A stretch of 48,208 nucleotides of DNA from Faecimorpha sp963627615 (GCA_963627615.1 CAVGBV010000004.1:1-48208), one strand, 5' to 3'. Shown: positions 33,925 to 44,079, counted from the first letter of the stretch. The notes: generated by a model from the sequence alone, not told the origin. Numbers and translations: made by a program.

Positions 33925-33954
33925 AAAAAAGCCTCTGCCCGAAGGCAGAGGCTT
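33925..33954 (-). terminator. Terminator of tuf
   Basis: AAGCCTCTGCC pairs with GGCAGAGGCTT around a four-base loop and is followed by six T on the minus strand, 15 bases after the tuf stop. Confidence 0.93.
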
Positions 33955-33969
33955 AAATTCTATCAGAAA

Positions 33970-35214
33970 TTACTCGATGATCTCGGTAACGGAACCGGAA
34001 CCTACGGTACGGCCACCCTCACGGATAGCGAAACGCAGACCCTTCTCCATAGCTACCGGGTAGATCAGCTCGATCGTCATCTCAACGTGATCGCCAGGCA
34101 TGCACATCTCAACGCCTTCCGGCAGAGTGATAACACCCGTAACGTCAGTTGTTCTGAAATAGAACTGAGGACGATAGTTGGTCAGGAACGGAGTATGACG
34201 TCCGCCTTCTTCCTTTTTCAGAACGTATACCTGGCCCTTAATCTTGTGGTGAGGAGTTACAGTACCGGGCTTAGCCAGAACCTGTCCTCTCTCGATTTCG
34301 TTTCTCTGAATACCACGCAGCAAAGCGCCAATATTATCACCAGCCTGAGCCTCATCCAGCAGCTTGTGGAACATCTCGATACCGGTAACAACATAAGCCT
34401 TGGTCTCACCGTGCAGACCTACACGCTCAACGGAGTCGTTCAGCTTCAGGACACCACGCTCAACACGGCCGGTAGCAACAGTACCACGACCAGTGATGGA
34501 GAATACGTCCTCAACAGGCATCAGGAACGGCTTATCAGCATCACGCTCAGGAGCCGGGATATACTCGTCTACAGTGTTCATCAGCTCAAGGATCTTGTCG
34601 CCCCACTCGCTGAACGGATCCTGCAGAGCCATCAGAGCAGAACCGCGAACGATCGGGCAGCCCTCGAAACCATACTCTTCCAGAGCTTCGGTAACTTCCA
34701 TCTCAACCAGCTCCAGCAGCTCTTCGTCGTCTACCATATCGCNNNNNNNNNNCTCCATCTCAACGAGCTCCAGCATTTCCTCATCGTCAACCATATCGCA
34801 CTTGTTCAGGAATACTACGATGTAAGGAACGCCTACCTGACGGGACAGCAGGATGTGTTCACGAGTCTGAGCCATCGGGCCATCGGTAGCAGCTACTACC
34901 AGGATAGCGCCATCCATCTGAGCAGCACCAGTGATCATGTTCTTTACATAGTCAGCATGTCCCGGGCAGTCAACATGAGCATAATGACGCTTCTCGGTCT
35001 CATACTCAACGTGAGAAGTAGAAATGGTGATTCCACGCTCTCTCTCTTCCGGAGCCTTATCGATCTTATCGAAAGCAACGGTCTCGCCGGTACCCAGTCT
35101 CTCATGCAGAGTCTTGGTAATTGCAGCGGTCAGAGTAGTCTTACCATGGTCAACGTGACCAATGGTACCGATGTTAATATGGGGTTTGGTTCTTTCAAAT
35201 TTAACCTTAGCCAT
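33970..35214 (-). CDS. tuf: Elongation factor Tu, chimeric around an assembly gap
   Basis: The G domain has GHVDHGKTT, DCPGHADYV and NKCDMVDD; the C-terminal domains are normal. The frame reads through the 10-N join at 34743-34752, giving 414 residues with a 14-residue duplication (DMVDDEE, then M or L, then LELVEME). A real EF-Tu is just under 400. The two copies differ at six of about 46 bases, so the contig ends probably come from two tuf paralogues or strains. EF-Tu delivers aminoacyl-tRNA to the ribosome. Confidence 0.96.
   Translation of the reverse strand: MAKVKFERTKPHINIGTIGHVDHGKTTLTAAITKTLHERLGTGETVAFDKIDKAPEERERGITISTSHVEYETEKRHYAHVDCPGHADYVKNMITGAAQMDGAILVVAATDGPMAQTREHILLSRQVGVPYIVVFLNKCDMVDDEEMLELVEMEXXXXDMVDDEELLELVEMEVTEALEEYGFEGCPIVRGSALMALQDPFSEWGDKILELMNTVDEYIPAPERDADKPFLMPVEDVFSITGRGTVATGRVERGVLKLNDSVERVGLHGETKAYVVTGIEMFHKLLDEAQAGDNIGALLRGIQRNEIERGQVLAKPGTVTPHHKIKGQVYVLKKEEGGRHTPFLTNYRPQFYFRTTDVTGVITLPEGVEMCMPGDHVEMTIELIYPVAMEKGLRFAIREGGRTVGSGSVTEIIE
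34743..34752. other. Assembly gap (10 N) with divergent overlapping ends in tuf
   Basis: About 46 bases left of the gap and about 46 right of it are homologous with six mismatches, mostly synonymous, plus one Leu/Met change. Confidence 0.95.
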
Positions 35215-35253
35215 TTTTGAATCCTCCTAATTATTTTTTATACGCCTGTTGCT

Positions 35254-35282
35254 ATTATAGCGGGTTTAGGCGTTTTTTGCAA
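35254..35282 (-). promoter_or_regulatory. Own promoter of tuf
   Basis: On the minus strand TTGCAA (35277-35282) and TATAAT (35254-35259) are separated by 17 bases. The -35 starts where the fusA hairpin ends. Confidence 0.8.
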
Positions 35283-35322
35283 GACCCTTTTCAAAAATTC
35301 ACGAAGAATTTCTGAAAGGGTC
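35283..35322 (-). terminator. Hairpin between fusA and tuf
   Basis: GACCCTTT (35283-35290) pairs with AAAGGGTC (35315-35322), with extra pairing of GAATT/AATTC inside. The T run is poor, so fusA transcripts may read through into tuf. Confidence 0.6.
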
Positions 35323-35342
35323 CCGCTATTATACAATTTTTC

Positions 35343-37427
35343 TTACTGCTTGCCCTTGCTGTCCAGTACCTTTTCCTGAATGCTCTTCGGTACAGGCTCA
35401 TAGCAATGGAACTGCATGGTGTAAACTCCACGGCCCTGTGTCTTGGAACGCAGGTCGGTCGCATAACCGAACATCTCGCCCAACGGTACGAAACCGTGTA
35501 CGATGGATGCTCCGTTTCTGGAATCCATACCTTCAATACGGCCGCGGCGGGAGTTGATGTCGCCGATGATATCGCCCATGTACTCCTCCGGTACCGTAAC
35601 GTCTACCTTCATCATAGGCTCCAGAAGCGTGGAACCGCCCTTACGCATAGCCTCCTTGAAGGCCATGGAACCGGCGATCTTGAACGCCATTTCAGAAGAG
35701 TCTACTTCATGATAGGATCCGTCGTAGCACTCTGCGCGAACACCCAGAACCGGGTAGCCTGCCAGAGCGCCGCTCTGCATCGCTTCCTGAATACCAGCGT
35801 CTACCGCAGGGATATACTCCTTCGGAATCGCGCCGCCGACGATCGCGTTGACGAACTCGTACAGCTTCTCGCCATTGGGGTCGGTCGGATAGAAGCGAAC
35901 CTTACAATGACCATACTGACCACGTCCACCGGACTGACGGACGAACTTGCCTTCCACGTCGACTTCCTTGGACAGAGCTTCCTTATAGGCTACCTGGGGT
36001 GCGCCTACATTCGCCTCTACCTTGAACTCACGCATCAGACGGTCTACGATAATCTCCAGATGCAGCTCACCCATACCAGAGATAATGGTCTGACCAGTCT
36101 CCTGGTTGGTGTAGGTACGGAAGGTCGGGTCCTCTTCTGCCAGCTTAGCCAGCGCGATACCCATCTTCTCCTGACCAGCCTTGGTCTTGGGCTCGATAGC
36201 AACAGAGATAACGGGCTCCGGGAACACCATGGACTCCAGCACGATCGGATGCTGCTCATCACACAGGGTATCACCGGTTGTCGTGAACTTCAGTCCAACG
36301 GCAGCAGCGATATCACCAGCGTATACAGTATCCAGATCCTGACGCTTATTCGCGTGCATCTGCAGGATACGTCCCAGACGCTCCTTCTTGCCCTTAACGG
36401 AATTCAGTACATAAGAACCTGCATTGGCTACACCGGAATATACCCGGAAGAACGCCAGCTTACCCACAAACGGGTCAACCATGATCTTAAACGCCAGTGC
36501 AGCGAAAGGCTCAGTGTCAGAAGAATGACGGAACTCTTCCGTCTCACCGTCCAGCAGCGTTCCCTTAATAGAAGGAACGTCGGTCGGAGCCGGCATGTAT
36601 GCAACAACTGCATCCAGCAGCTTCTGAACACCCTTGTTACGATATGCGGTACCGCACAGTACCGGAACCATCTTGGTCGCACAAACCGCAGCGCGCATTG
36701 CCTTCTGCAGCTGTTCAATCGTAACTTCTTCACCTTCCAGGTATGCCATCATCAGATCGTCATCGGTCTCGCAGATGGACTCTACCATGTTGTTGTGATA
36801 TTCCTCAGCCTGATCCTTCATGTCTTCCGGAATCTCGGTCTCAGAAATATCTGTGCCCTTATCATCATTATAGATGTAGGCTTTCATATTCATCAGGTCA
36901 ATAACGCCCTTGAAATCATCCTCTTTGCCAATCGGAAGCTGGATCGGCACCGCATTGGCACTCAGACGCTCCTTCATCATGCTGACAGCGTTGTAGAAAT
37001 CCGCGCCCATGATGTCCATCTTGTTTACGAACGCCATTCTCGGTACATGGTACTCGTCTGCCTGACGCCATACGGTCTCAGACTGAGGCTCAACACCGCC
37101 CTTAGCACAGAAAACGCCGATCGCGCCGTCCAGTACACGCAGAGAACGCTCTACCTCAACGGTAAAGTCTACATGTCCCGGAGTATCGATGATATTGATA
37201 CGATTTCCCTTCCAGAAGCAAGTTGTAGCAGCAGATGTAATCGTGATACCTCTCTCCTGCTCCTGCTCCATCCAGTCCATCTGCGCGGTACCCTCATGGG
37301 TATCACCGATCTTATGCGTCTTTCCGGTATAAAAGAGGATACGCTCGGTCAGAGTTGTCTTACCCGCATCGATATGAGCCATAATACCAATATTTCTGGT
37401 ATTCTCCAACGAATATTCTCTTGCCAA
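35343..37427 (-). CDS. fusA: Elongation factor G
   Basis: The protein has 694 residues. The TTG start at 37427 is supported by GGAGGAAATAATT directly upstream and by the conserved MAREYSLENTRNIGIMAH. GTPase motifs are AHIDAGKTT, DTPGHVDF and NKMD. Domain IV has GGRGQYGHCKVRFYP. It drives ribosomal translocation. Position after rpsG is standard. Confidence 0.97.
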   Translation of the reverse strand: MAREYSLENTRNIGIMAHIDAGKTTLTERILFYTGKTHKIGDTHEGTAQMDWMEQEQERGITITSAATTCFWKGNRINIIDTPGHVDFTVEVERSLRVLDGAIGVFCAKGGVEPQSETVWRQADEYHVPRMAFVNKMDIMGADFYNAVSMMKERLSANAVPIQLPIGKEDDFKGVIDLMNMKAYIYNDDKGTDISETEIPEDMKDQAEEYHNNMVESICETDDDLMMAYLEGEEVTIEQLQKAMRAAVCATKMVPVLCGTAYRNKGVQKLLDAVVAYMPAPTDVPSIKGTLLDGETEEFRHSSDTEPFAALAFKIMVDPFVGKLAFFRVYSGVANAGSYVLNSVKGKKERLGRILQMHANKRQDLDTVYAGDIAAAVGLKFTTTGDTLCDEQHPIVLESMVFPEPVISVAIEPKTKAGQEKMGIALAKLAEEDPTFRTYTNQETGQTIISGMGELHLEIIVDRLMREFKVEANVGAPQVAYKEALSKEVDVEGKFVRQSGGRGQYGHCKVRFYPTDPNGEKLYEFVNAIVGGAIPKEYIPAVDAGIQEAMQSGALAGYPVLGVRAECYDGSYHEVDSSEMAFKIAGSMAFKEAMRKGGSTLLEPMMKVDVTVPEEYMGDIIGDINSRRGRIEGMDSRNGASIVHGFVPLGEMFGYATDLRSKTQGRGVYTMQFHCYEPVPKSIQEKVLDSKGKQ

Positions 37428-37447
37428 AATTATTTCCTCCTGTCAAC

Positions 37448-37918
37448 TTAGAAACGGAAGTGAGCGAACGCTCTGTTGGCCTCAGCCATCTTATGCGTAT
37501 CTTCTCTCTTCTTTACAGCGGAACCGCTGTTGTTGGCAGCGTCCATGATCTCATTGGCCAGGCGCTCTTCCATGGTCTTCTCGCTGCGGTTACGGGAATA
37601 AGTGGTCAGCCAGCGCAGTCCCAGGGTCTGACGGCGTTCCGGACGAACTTCCATCGGTACCTGGTAGGTCGCACCACCTACTCGTCTTGCCTTAACTTCC
37701 AGAGCCGGCATAATATTATTCAGCGCCGTCTCAAATACTTCCATCGCGTCCTTACCGGTCTTCTCTGCTACACGGTTAAATGCACCGTAAACGATCTTCT
37801 GGGCTACGCCCTTCTTACCGTCCAGCATGATGTTGTTGATCAGCTTGGTTACAACCTTGCTGTTGTACAACGGATCCGGAAGAACTTCTCTCTTGGATAC
37901 ATGTCCTTTTCTAGGCAC
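37448..37918 (-). CDS. rpsG: 30S ribosomal protein S7
   Basis: The protein has 156 residues from the GTG at 37918 (MPRKGHVSKREVLPDPLY), preceded by AAGGAGGGAA. The length is exactly that of the family. RRVGGATYQVPMEVRPERR is the RNA-binding core. It organises the 3' major domain of 16S rRNA. Confidence 0.97.
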   Translation of the reverse strand: MPRKGHVSKREVLPDPLYNSKVVTKLINNIMLDGKKGVAQKIVYGAFNRVAEKTGKDAMEVFETALNNIMPALEVKARRVGGATYQVPMEVRPERRQTLGLRWLTTYSRNRSEKTMEERLANEIMDAANNSGSAVKKREDTHKMAEANRAFAHFRF

Positions 37919-38107
37919 GATTCTTCCCTCCTTAATCAGTTTTGGATTAATTCGCAAGCCTATACGGCTTATCGGTACTCACATACGCTGTGATTCGCGC
38001 TTCCGGCACAGTTCCTCCCGCGCTGCAACTAACGTGTCGGTACTTTCGCACTTTGCACAAATACAATCCATGCGTATTGAAACTCGAAAAATGTTACTTA
38101 CTAAAAA
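37919..38107 (-). other. Long rpsL-rpsG spacer with a small Cys-rich reading frame
   Basis: The 189-base spacer is unusually long for these genes. On the minus strand a 30-codon frame (38071 to 37979) begins MDCICAKCES and has four cysteines, but no ribosome-binding site. The spacer could be an S7-binding regulatory region instead. No promoter or terminator is evident. Confidence 0.3.
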
Positions 38108-38518
38108 TTACTTCGGACGCTTAGCACCGTACTTAGAACGGGCCTGCTTACGCTTGGCCACGCCTGCGGTATCCAGCGTACCACGAACGATATGGTAACG
38201 TACACCAGGCATATCCTTAACACGTCCGCCACGGATCAGAACAACACTGTGCTCCTGAAGATTGTGGCCTTCGCCGGGGATATACGCGGTAACTTCGATA
38301 CCATTGCTCAGGCGAACACGGGCGATCTTACGAAGAGCGGAGTTCGGCTTCTTCGGCGTATCAGTCTTAACTACTGTACAAACGCCACGCTTCTGCGGAG
38401 AAGAAATATCGGTCGTGCTCTTCTTCAGAGAGTTCCATCCCTTCTGCAGAGCCGGAGCGGTAGACTTCTTAACGCTAACCTGTCTTCCTTTTCTAACGAG
38501 CTGGTTAAAAGTAGGCAT
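38108..38518 (-). CDS. rpsL: 30S ribosomal protein S12
   Basis: The protein has 136 residues from the ATG at 38518 (MPTFNQLVRKGRQ), preceded by GGAGGTG. PKKPNSALRK and PGEGHNLQEHS are the wild-type sequences at the two known streptomycin-resistance sites. It is the first gene of the str operon rpsL-rpsG-fusA-tuf. Confidence 0.97.
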   Translation of the reverse strand: MPTFNQLVRKGRQVSVKKSTAPALQKGWNSLKKSTTDISSPQKRGVCTVVKTDTPKKPNSALRKIARVRLSNGIEVTAYIPGEGHNLQEHSVVLIRGGRVKDMPGVRYHIVRGTLDTAGVAKRKQARSKYGAKRPK

Positions 38519-38626
38519 ATATTTGCACCTCCTGTTTGAATAATACCCTGTTGTGTTGCAGCCAACAAGCGAAACTGCGAATCTATGACTGTGCAGATGC
38601 ACAAGGCAATTTTCGCATACTATAAT

Positions 38627-38655
38627 AGTATAGCACCGCATTCCATCTGTGTCAA
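38627..38655 (-). promoter_or_regulatory. Promoter of the str operon
   Basis: On the minus strand TTGACA (38650-38655) and TATACT (38627-38632) are separated by 17 bases, about 110 bases before rpsL. Confidence 0.87.
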
Positions 38656-38694
38656 GCAATTTCTCCCGCATTTTAAAAGATTTTGCGCAGGCAA

Positions 38695-38722
38695 TTGACA
38701 CGCTCCAAAATCATGCTATAAT
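38695..38722 (+). promoter_or_regulatory. Promoter of the ABC-2 exporter
   Basis: TTGACA (38695-38700), 16 bases, TATAAT (38717-38722). It is divergent from the rpsL promoter, with the two -35 boxes about 40 bases apart. Confidence 0.87.
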
Positions 38723-38770
38723 AAAATTACATATGTTGCACTACATTAGTTTTCTTAAAGGAGAAAAATC

Positions 38771-39496
38771 ATGGATGCCATTCAAACTTTTCAGTTAACC
38801 AAGAAATACAAGGACACTCTTGCTGTGGACGCTCTCACACTTAGTGTGCCCCATGGAGAGCTGTTTGCCCTCTTAGGCGTCAACGGTGCCGGAAAAACGA
38901 CAACCATCCGAATGCTCTGCGGCTTGGTCCGACCTACTTCCGGCGACGCCCTTCTGAACGGACACAGCATTTTGACCGATCTGGCCGGAGTCAAGCAGGA
39001 AATCGGCGTCTCTCCGCAGGAAACAGCCGTGGCGCCCAATCTCACTGTCCTGGAAAACCTCTCGTTGCTGTGCGGTGCTTACGGCCTCTCTTCGGAGCAG
39101 AAGGCCGAACGCATTCGCACTCTCACACAACAGTTTCATCTGGAATCCATCCTGAAAAAGCGGGCCGGAAAGCTCTCCGGCGGTTGGATGCGGCGGTTGA
39201 GCATCGCCATGGCCCTCGTCGGTTCTCCTAAGATTCTGTTTCTGGATGAACCTTCTCTGGGACTGGATGTTCTGGCCCGCAGCGAACTATGGACTGCCAT
39301 CCGTTCTCTAAAGGGAAGTGTGACCATCATCCTGACTACACATTATATGGAAGAAGCGGAAGAGCTCTCGGATCGTATCGGCATCATGAAGTCCGGCCGC
39401 CTTCTGGCACTCGGCTCTCCCGCAGAGCTAAAAGAAGCTTCTGGCTGTCCTACATTGGAAAAAGCTTTTTTGTCTTACGTAAAGGAGGCGGTATAA
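38771..39496 (+). CDS. ABC-2 type transporter ATP-binding protein
   Basis: The protein has 241 residues. Walker A GVNGAGKTT, signature LSGGWMRR, Walker B ILFLDEPSLGLD and the H-loop THYMEEAEE are present. It belongs to the multidrug/antibiotic/NatA-like export ATPases. AAAGGAG precedes the ATG. Its stop overlaps the permease start by one base (TAATG). The transported substrate is unknown. Confidence 0.93.
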   Translation: MDAIQTFQLTKKYKDTLAVDALTLSVPHGELFALLGVNGAGKTTTIRMLCGLVRPTSGDALLNGHSILTDLAGVKQEIGVSPQETAVAPNLTVLENLSLLCGAYGLSSEQKAERIRTLTQQFHLESILKKRAGKLSGGWMRRLSIAMALVGSPKILFLDEPSLGLDVLARSELWTAIRSLKGSVTIILTTHYMEEAEELSDRIGIMKSGRLLALGSPAELKEASGCPTLEKAFLSYVKEAV

Positions 39497-40224
39497 TGAA
39501 GAGTCTTTTCTTTGCCTCCCGTACTGCCAAAGAAATCTTACGCGACCCGCTGCATCTTGGCTTTGGACTTGGTTTTCCGTTGGTGCTGCTTCTGCTGCTA
39601 AGCGCGATCCAGGCCAATATTCCCGTTCCTCTTTTCGAAATCGAAACCCTCACGCCTGGTATCACAGTATTTGGGCTTTCCTTTATGACACTGTTCTCCG
39701 CCACACTGATAGCACGAGATCGTGAAAGCGCCTTTTTGGAGCGTTTGTATACCACACCTTTGACCGCTTCCGACTTTATTCTGGGCTATCTTCTGCCCTG
39801 TCTTCCGATCGCCTTGCTGCAAAGCGTTATCTGTTATGGCGCCGCACTTCTGCTGGGACTGACCCCCAGTATCCGCATTCTGTACGCGCTTATACTGCTC
39901 ATCCCAGCCTCTCTCTTTTTCATCGCGCTCGGACTCTTATGCGGCAGCGTTTTCAGCGTAAAACAGGTCGGAGGCCTCTGCGGAGCCCTTCTTACCAACT
40001 TATGCGCCTGGTTTTCCGGCGCCTGGTTTGATCTGGATCTTGTGGGCGGCGCTTTCCGCGATATCGCCAACGCTCTTCCCTTTGTGCACGCCGTGAAGCT
40101 GGAACGAGCAGTCCTCTCCGCATCAGCCGTGTTCTCCGCCGCCGATCTATACTGGGTTCTGGGATATGCCGGGATCACGCTCCTATGCGCTGTCCTTCTC
40201 TTTCTGAAACAAATGAGAAAATAA
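39496..40224 (+). CDS. ABC-2 type transporter permease
   Basis: The protein has 242 residues from the ATG at 39496, with AAAGGAGG upstream. About six hydrophobic helices and an ABC-2 membrane fold are visible, with FMTLFSATLIARDRESAFLE and YTTPLTASDFILGY as family-like segments. It forms a two-gene export system with the ATPase. The pair lies in reverse orientation between rpoC and rpsL. Confidence 0.9.
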   Translation: MKSLFFASRTAKEILRDPLHLGFGLGFPLVLLLLLSAIQANIPVPLFEIETLTPGITVFGLSFMTLFSATLIARDRESAFLERLYTTPLTASDFILGYLLPCLPIALLQSVICYGAALLLGLTPSIRILYALILLIPASLFFIALGLLCGSVFSVKQVGGLCGALLTNLCAWFSGAWFDLDLVGGAFRDIANALPFVHAVKLERAVLSASAVFSAADLYWVLGYAGITLLCAVLLFLKQMRK

Positions 40225-40225
40225 A

Positions 40226-40253
40226 TATGGCCGCACCCAAGGGTGCGGCCATA
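40226..40253. terminator. Shared terminator of the ABC-2 exporter and rpoC
   Basis: TATGGCCGCACCC pairs with GGGTGCGGCCATA across two bases. It lies just after the permease stop and, on the minus strand, about 30 bases after the rpoC stop, followed there by ATATTTATTTTC. Confidence 0.88.
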
Positions 40254-40255
40254 AC

Positions 40256-40265
40256 NNNNNNNNNN
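40256..40265. other. Assembly gap (10 N) with 9-base overlapping ends
   Basis: GGCCATAAC ends the left contig and begins the right one. Probably nothing is missing. Confidence 0.95.
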
Positions 40266-40282
40266 GGCCATAACTGTATCTA

Positions 40283-43200
40283 TTATTCTTCATCCGGAAC
40301 AAGGTCGAATTCTACAACATCCTGACCCTTGACATCTGTCTGGGGATCGGACTCCTCTTCGTCGTCCGCCAACAGATCCAGCGTCTCCAGATCTTCCTCT
40401 TCTTCCTCTTCCTGCGCCTTCTTCGCTGCTTCCTCAGCCTTGCGGCGAGCTTCTTCCTCAGCCTTACGACGCTCCTCCTCTGCCAGGATCTCCAGCTCTT
40501 CCTGTGTCAGATTCTTTTCAAAATGAATGTGCTGATAACGGTTCATACCGGTACCGGCCGGAATCAGCTTACCGATAATAACATTCTCTTTCAGGCCAAC
40601 CAGCGGATCTACCTTACCCTTGATCGCTGCTTCGGTCAGAACACGAGTCGTCTCCTGGAAGGAAGCGGCTGACAAGAAGGACTCCGTCGCCAGAGAAGCC
40701 TTGGTAATACCCAGCAGCACACGCTCGCCCGTTGCCGGGATCTTGCCCTGCTCTTCCGCTTCTTTGTTCTTGGCCTCAAACTCCAGATAATCCACCAGAC
40801 TACCCGGCAGCATATCGGTATCGCCATTCTCCTCTACCTTGACACGGCGCAGCATCTGACGAACAATCGTCTCGATGTGCTTATCGTTGATATCAACACC
40901 CTGCAGACGGTATACGCGCTGTACTTCCTGAATCAGGTAGTTCTGCGCGGCAGCCAGTCCCTTGATCTTCAGAATATCGTGCGGATTGACAGAACCTTCG
41001 GTCAGCTCATCACCGGCTCCGATCACCTGTCCGTCCGTTACCTTCAGACGAGCGCCATACGGAATAATATAGGCCTTGGCTTCCTTGGTCTCCGGATTGG
41101 TCACGATAATCTCACGCTTTTTACGGGTGATGTTCTCGGACACCTCTCCGCCAAACTCCGCGATAATCGCAAGTCCGCGGGGCTTACGGGCCTCAAACAG
41201 CTCCTGTACACGGGGAAGACCTTGTGTGATATCGTCGCCGCCTGCAACACCGCCTGTATGGAAGGTACGCATGGTCAGCTGAGTACCAGGCTCACCGATG
41301 GACTGTGCCGCAATAATTCCGACTGCCTCGCCCAAGCGAACCGGCAGTCCGTTGGACATGTTGGCACCATAGCACTTGGCGCAGACACCCAGTCTCTGAC
41401 GGCAGCTCAGCATGTTCCGGATATGAACCTTGGTGATTCCAGCCGCAACCACAGCCTTGGCCTGCTTAGGAGAAATGATAGTGTCTTCTTCTACCAGCAC
41501 CGCGCCGGTCTCCGGATGACGGATCTCGTCAATGGACCAACGTCCGTTGATACGCTCCTCCAGCGACTCGATCACTTCGTCTCCGTCCATAAACGCGCTG
41601 ACCCATACGCCTTCCGGCTTAACACCCGGCTCACAGCAGTCTTCTGAACGAATAATGATATCCTGGGACACATCTACCAGACGTCTGGTCAGATAACCAG
41701 AGTCGGCCGTACGCAGCGCCGTATCCGCCAGTCCCTTACGGGTACCATGCGCGGAGATGAAATACTCCAGAACATCCAGTCCCTCTTTGAAGCAGGACTT
41801 GATCGGCAGCTCGATGATATCGCCCTGCGGAGTCGCTGTCAGTCCACGCATTGCGGACATCTGCTTCAGCTGGTCCTTAGAGCCTCGGGCTCCGGAATCG
41901 ATCATCATATAAATATTGTTATCTACACCCAACGCAGGCATCAGCATATCGGTCAGCTTGTTGATCGCGTCGGTCCAGATCTGAATAACTCGGGTATGAC
42001 GTTCCTTATCCGTAAGGAAGCCTCTGCGGTAGTTGCGTACGATCTTCTCAACTTCCGCTTCTGCCGCTTTCAGCAGCTCCTGCTTCTGCGGAGGAACAAC
42101 TACGTCTGCCGCGGATACGGTCNNNNNNNNNNGATACGGTCAACGCGCCCATCGTAGAATACTTGAAGCCCAACGCCTTGATATCATCCAATACGGTAGC
42201 CGTATCCGTGATACCATGCACATTGATGCAATTGTGCAGAATCTTCTGCAGCTGCTTCTTGCCTACAATGAAGTTGATCTCATACGGCAGATAGGTCTCC
42301 GGGTGTTCCGGATCTCTCTCCACATATCCCAGATCCTGAGGAATCTTCTCATTCAGGATAATACGGCCCGCGGTCGTATCGATCATGCCTGTTACAGGCT
42401 GACCGTCCACCACTACCGTACGGCGAACCTTCACCGGGGTATGCAGCGTAATCTCATGCTCATAGTATGCTGCCAGCGCTTCATTCTTGTCCTTGAACCA
42501 ACGGCCGGCACCCGGCTCATCCGGAGATTCCTTGGTCAGATAATAGATACCCAGAACCATATCCTGAGACGGTACCGCTACAGGCGCTCCGTCAGAAGGC
42601 TTCAACAGGTTATTGGTGGACAGAAGCATGAAACGGCACTCCGCCTGTGCCTCTACGGACAGAGGAACATGCACAGCCATCTGGTCTCCGTCAAAGTCCG
42701 CATTAAACGCCGCGCAGACCAGAGGATGCAGACGAATCGCCTTACCTTCTACCAGTGTAGGCTCAAACGCCTGAATACCCAGACGGTGCAGAGTAGGAGC
42801 ACGGTTCAGCATAACCGGATGCTCATGGATGACATTCTCCAGCACATCCCACACCTCCGGCTGCAAACGCTCAACCATGCGCTTCGCAGACTTGATGTTA
42901 TGCGCCAGATCCTTCTCCACCAGCTTTTTCATTACAAAAGGCTTAAACAGCTCGATCGCCATCTCTTTGGGCAGACCGCACTGGAAAATCTTCAGGGACG
43001 GACCCACAACGATAACCGAACGGCCAGAGTAGTCAACACGCTTACCCAGCAGATTCTGACGGAAACGTCCCTGCTTACCACGAAGCATATCGGACAGAGA
43101 CTTCAGCGCACGATTGCCGGGGCCTGTTACGGAACGGCCGCGACGGCCGTTATCGATCAGCGCGTCTACCGCTTCCTGCAGCATACGCTTTTCATTACGG

Positions 43201-44060
43201 ACGATGATGTCCGGCGCCTTCAGCTGCAAAAGTCTCTTCAGACGGTTATTTCGGTTAATCACGCGGCGATACAGATCGTTCAGATCAGAGGTCGCGAATC
43301 TTCCACCGTCCAGCTGAACCATCGGGCGCAGATCCGGAGGAATTACCGGTACAACGTCCATAATCATCCACTCCGGACGATTGCCAGCCTTGTAGAAGGA
43401 CTCCACAACTTCCAAACGCTTCAGAATACGGATTCTCTTCTGGCCGGATGCTCCTACCAGCTCTTCCGAGAGTTCCTTCATCTCCTTTTCCAGGTCGATG
43501 GCCGCCAACAGCTCCTGAATCGCTTCGGCGCCCATTGCCGCGCGGAAATGCACACCCTCGCGGGACTTTTCCTGACGATACTCAGACTCCGTCAGAAGCT
43601 GCTTATACTGCAGCGTGGAATTCCCTGCATCCAATACGATATATGCTGCAAAATACAGAATCTTCTCCAGGGTCCTGGGCGGAATGTCCAGAATCAATCC
43701 CATACGGCTCGGGATTCCCTTGAAATACCAGATGTGAGAGACCGGCGCTGCCAGCTCAATGTGCCCCATACGTTCACGACGCACCTTCGCCTTGGTTACT
43801 TCAACGCCGCAACGGTCACAGATAACGCCCTTATAACGGATCCTCTTGTATTTACCGCAATGGCACTCCCAGTCCTTACTGGGTCCGAAAATCCGCTCGC
43901 AATACAGACCGTCTCGCTCGGGCTTCAGCGTTCTGTAATTGATCGTCTCCGGCTTCTTGACTTCACCGTGGGACCACTCCCGGATCTTCTCCGGGGAGGC
44001 CAGACCAATTTTAATCGCGTCAAACTGAATTTGTTGTTTTTCGTTGGTGTTAGCCGCCAT
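40283..44060 (-). CDS. rpoC: RNA polymerase beta' subunit, crossed by an assembly gap
   Basis: The start at 44060 (MAANTNEKQQIQFD) has AAAGGGG eight bases upstream; an earlier ATG at 44087 overlaps the rpoB end and lacks such a site. The N-terminal zinc site CHCG...CDRCG and the catalytic NADFDGDQM are intact. The 10-N join at 42123-42132 breaks the frame, but its flanks share nine bases. Merging them gives ALTVSAADVVVPPQKQE and a continuous protein of about 1,250 residues. The C-terminus ends in a long acidic/charged tail. Confidence 0.97.
42123..42132. other. Assembly gap (10 N) with 9-base overlapping ends in rpoC
   Basis: GATACGGTC ends the left contig and begins the right one. Collapsing the duplicate and the N restores the rpoC frame. 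Confidence 0.97.
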
Positions 44061-44079
44061 CAAGCGCACCCCTTTCTCA

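Noticed and set aside
35406..37451. 681-codon plus-strand frame opposite fusA
   Set aside because: Antisense shadow; no start signal and no recognisable domain.
42123..42132. Apparent split rpoC gene
   Set aside because: Collapsing the 9-base duplicate at the gap restores one continuous frame.
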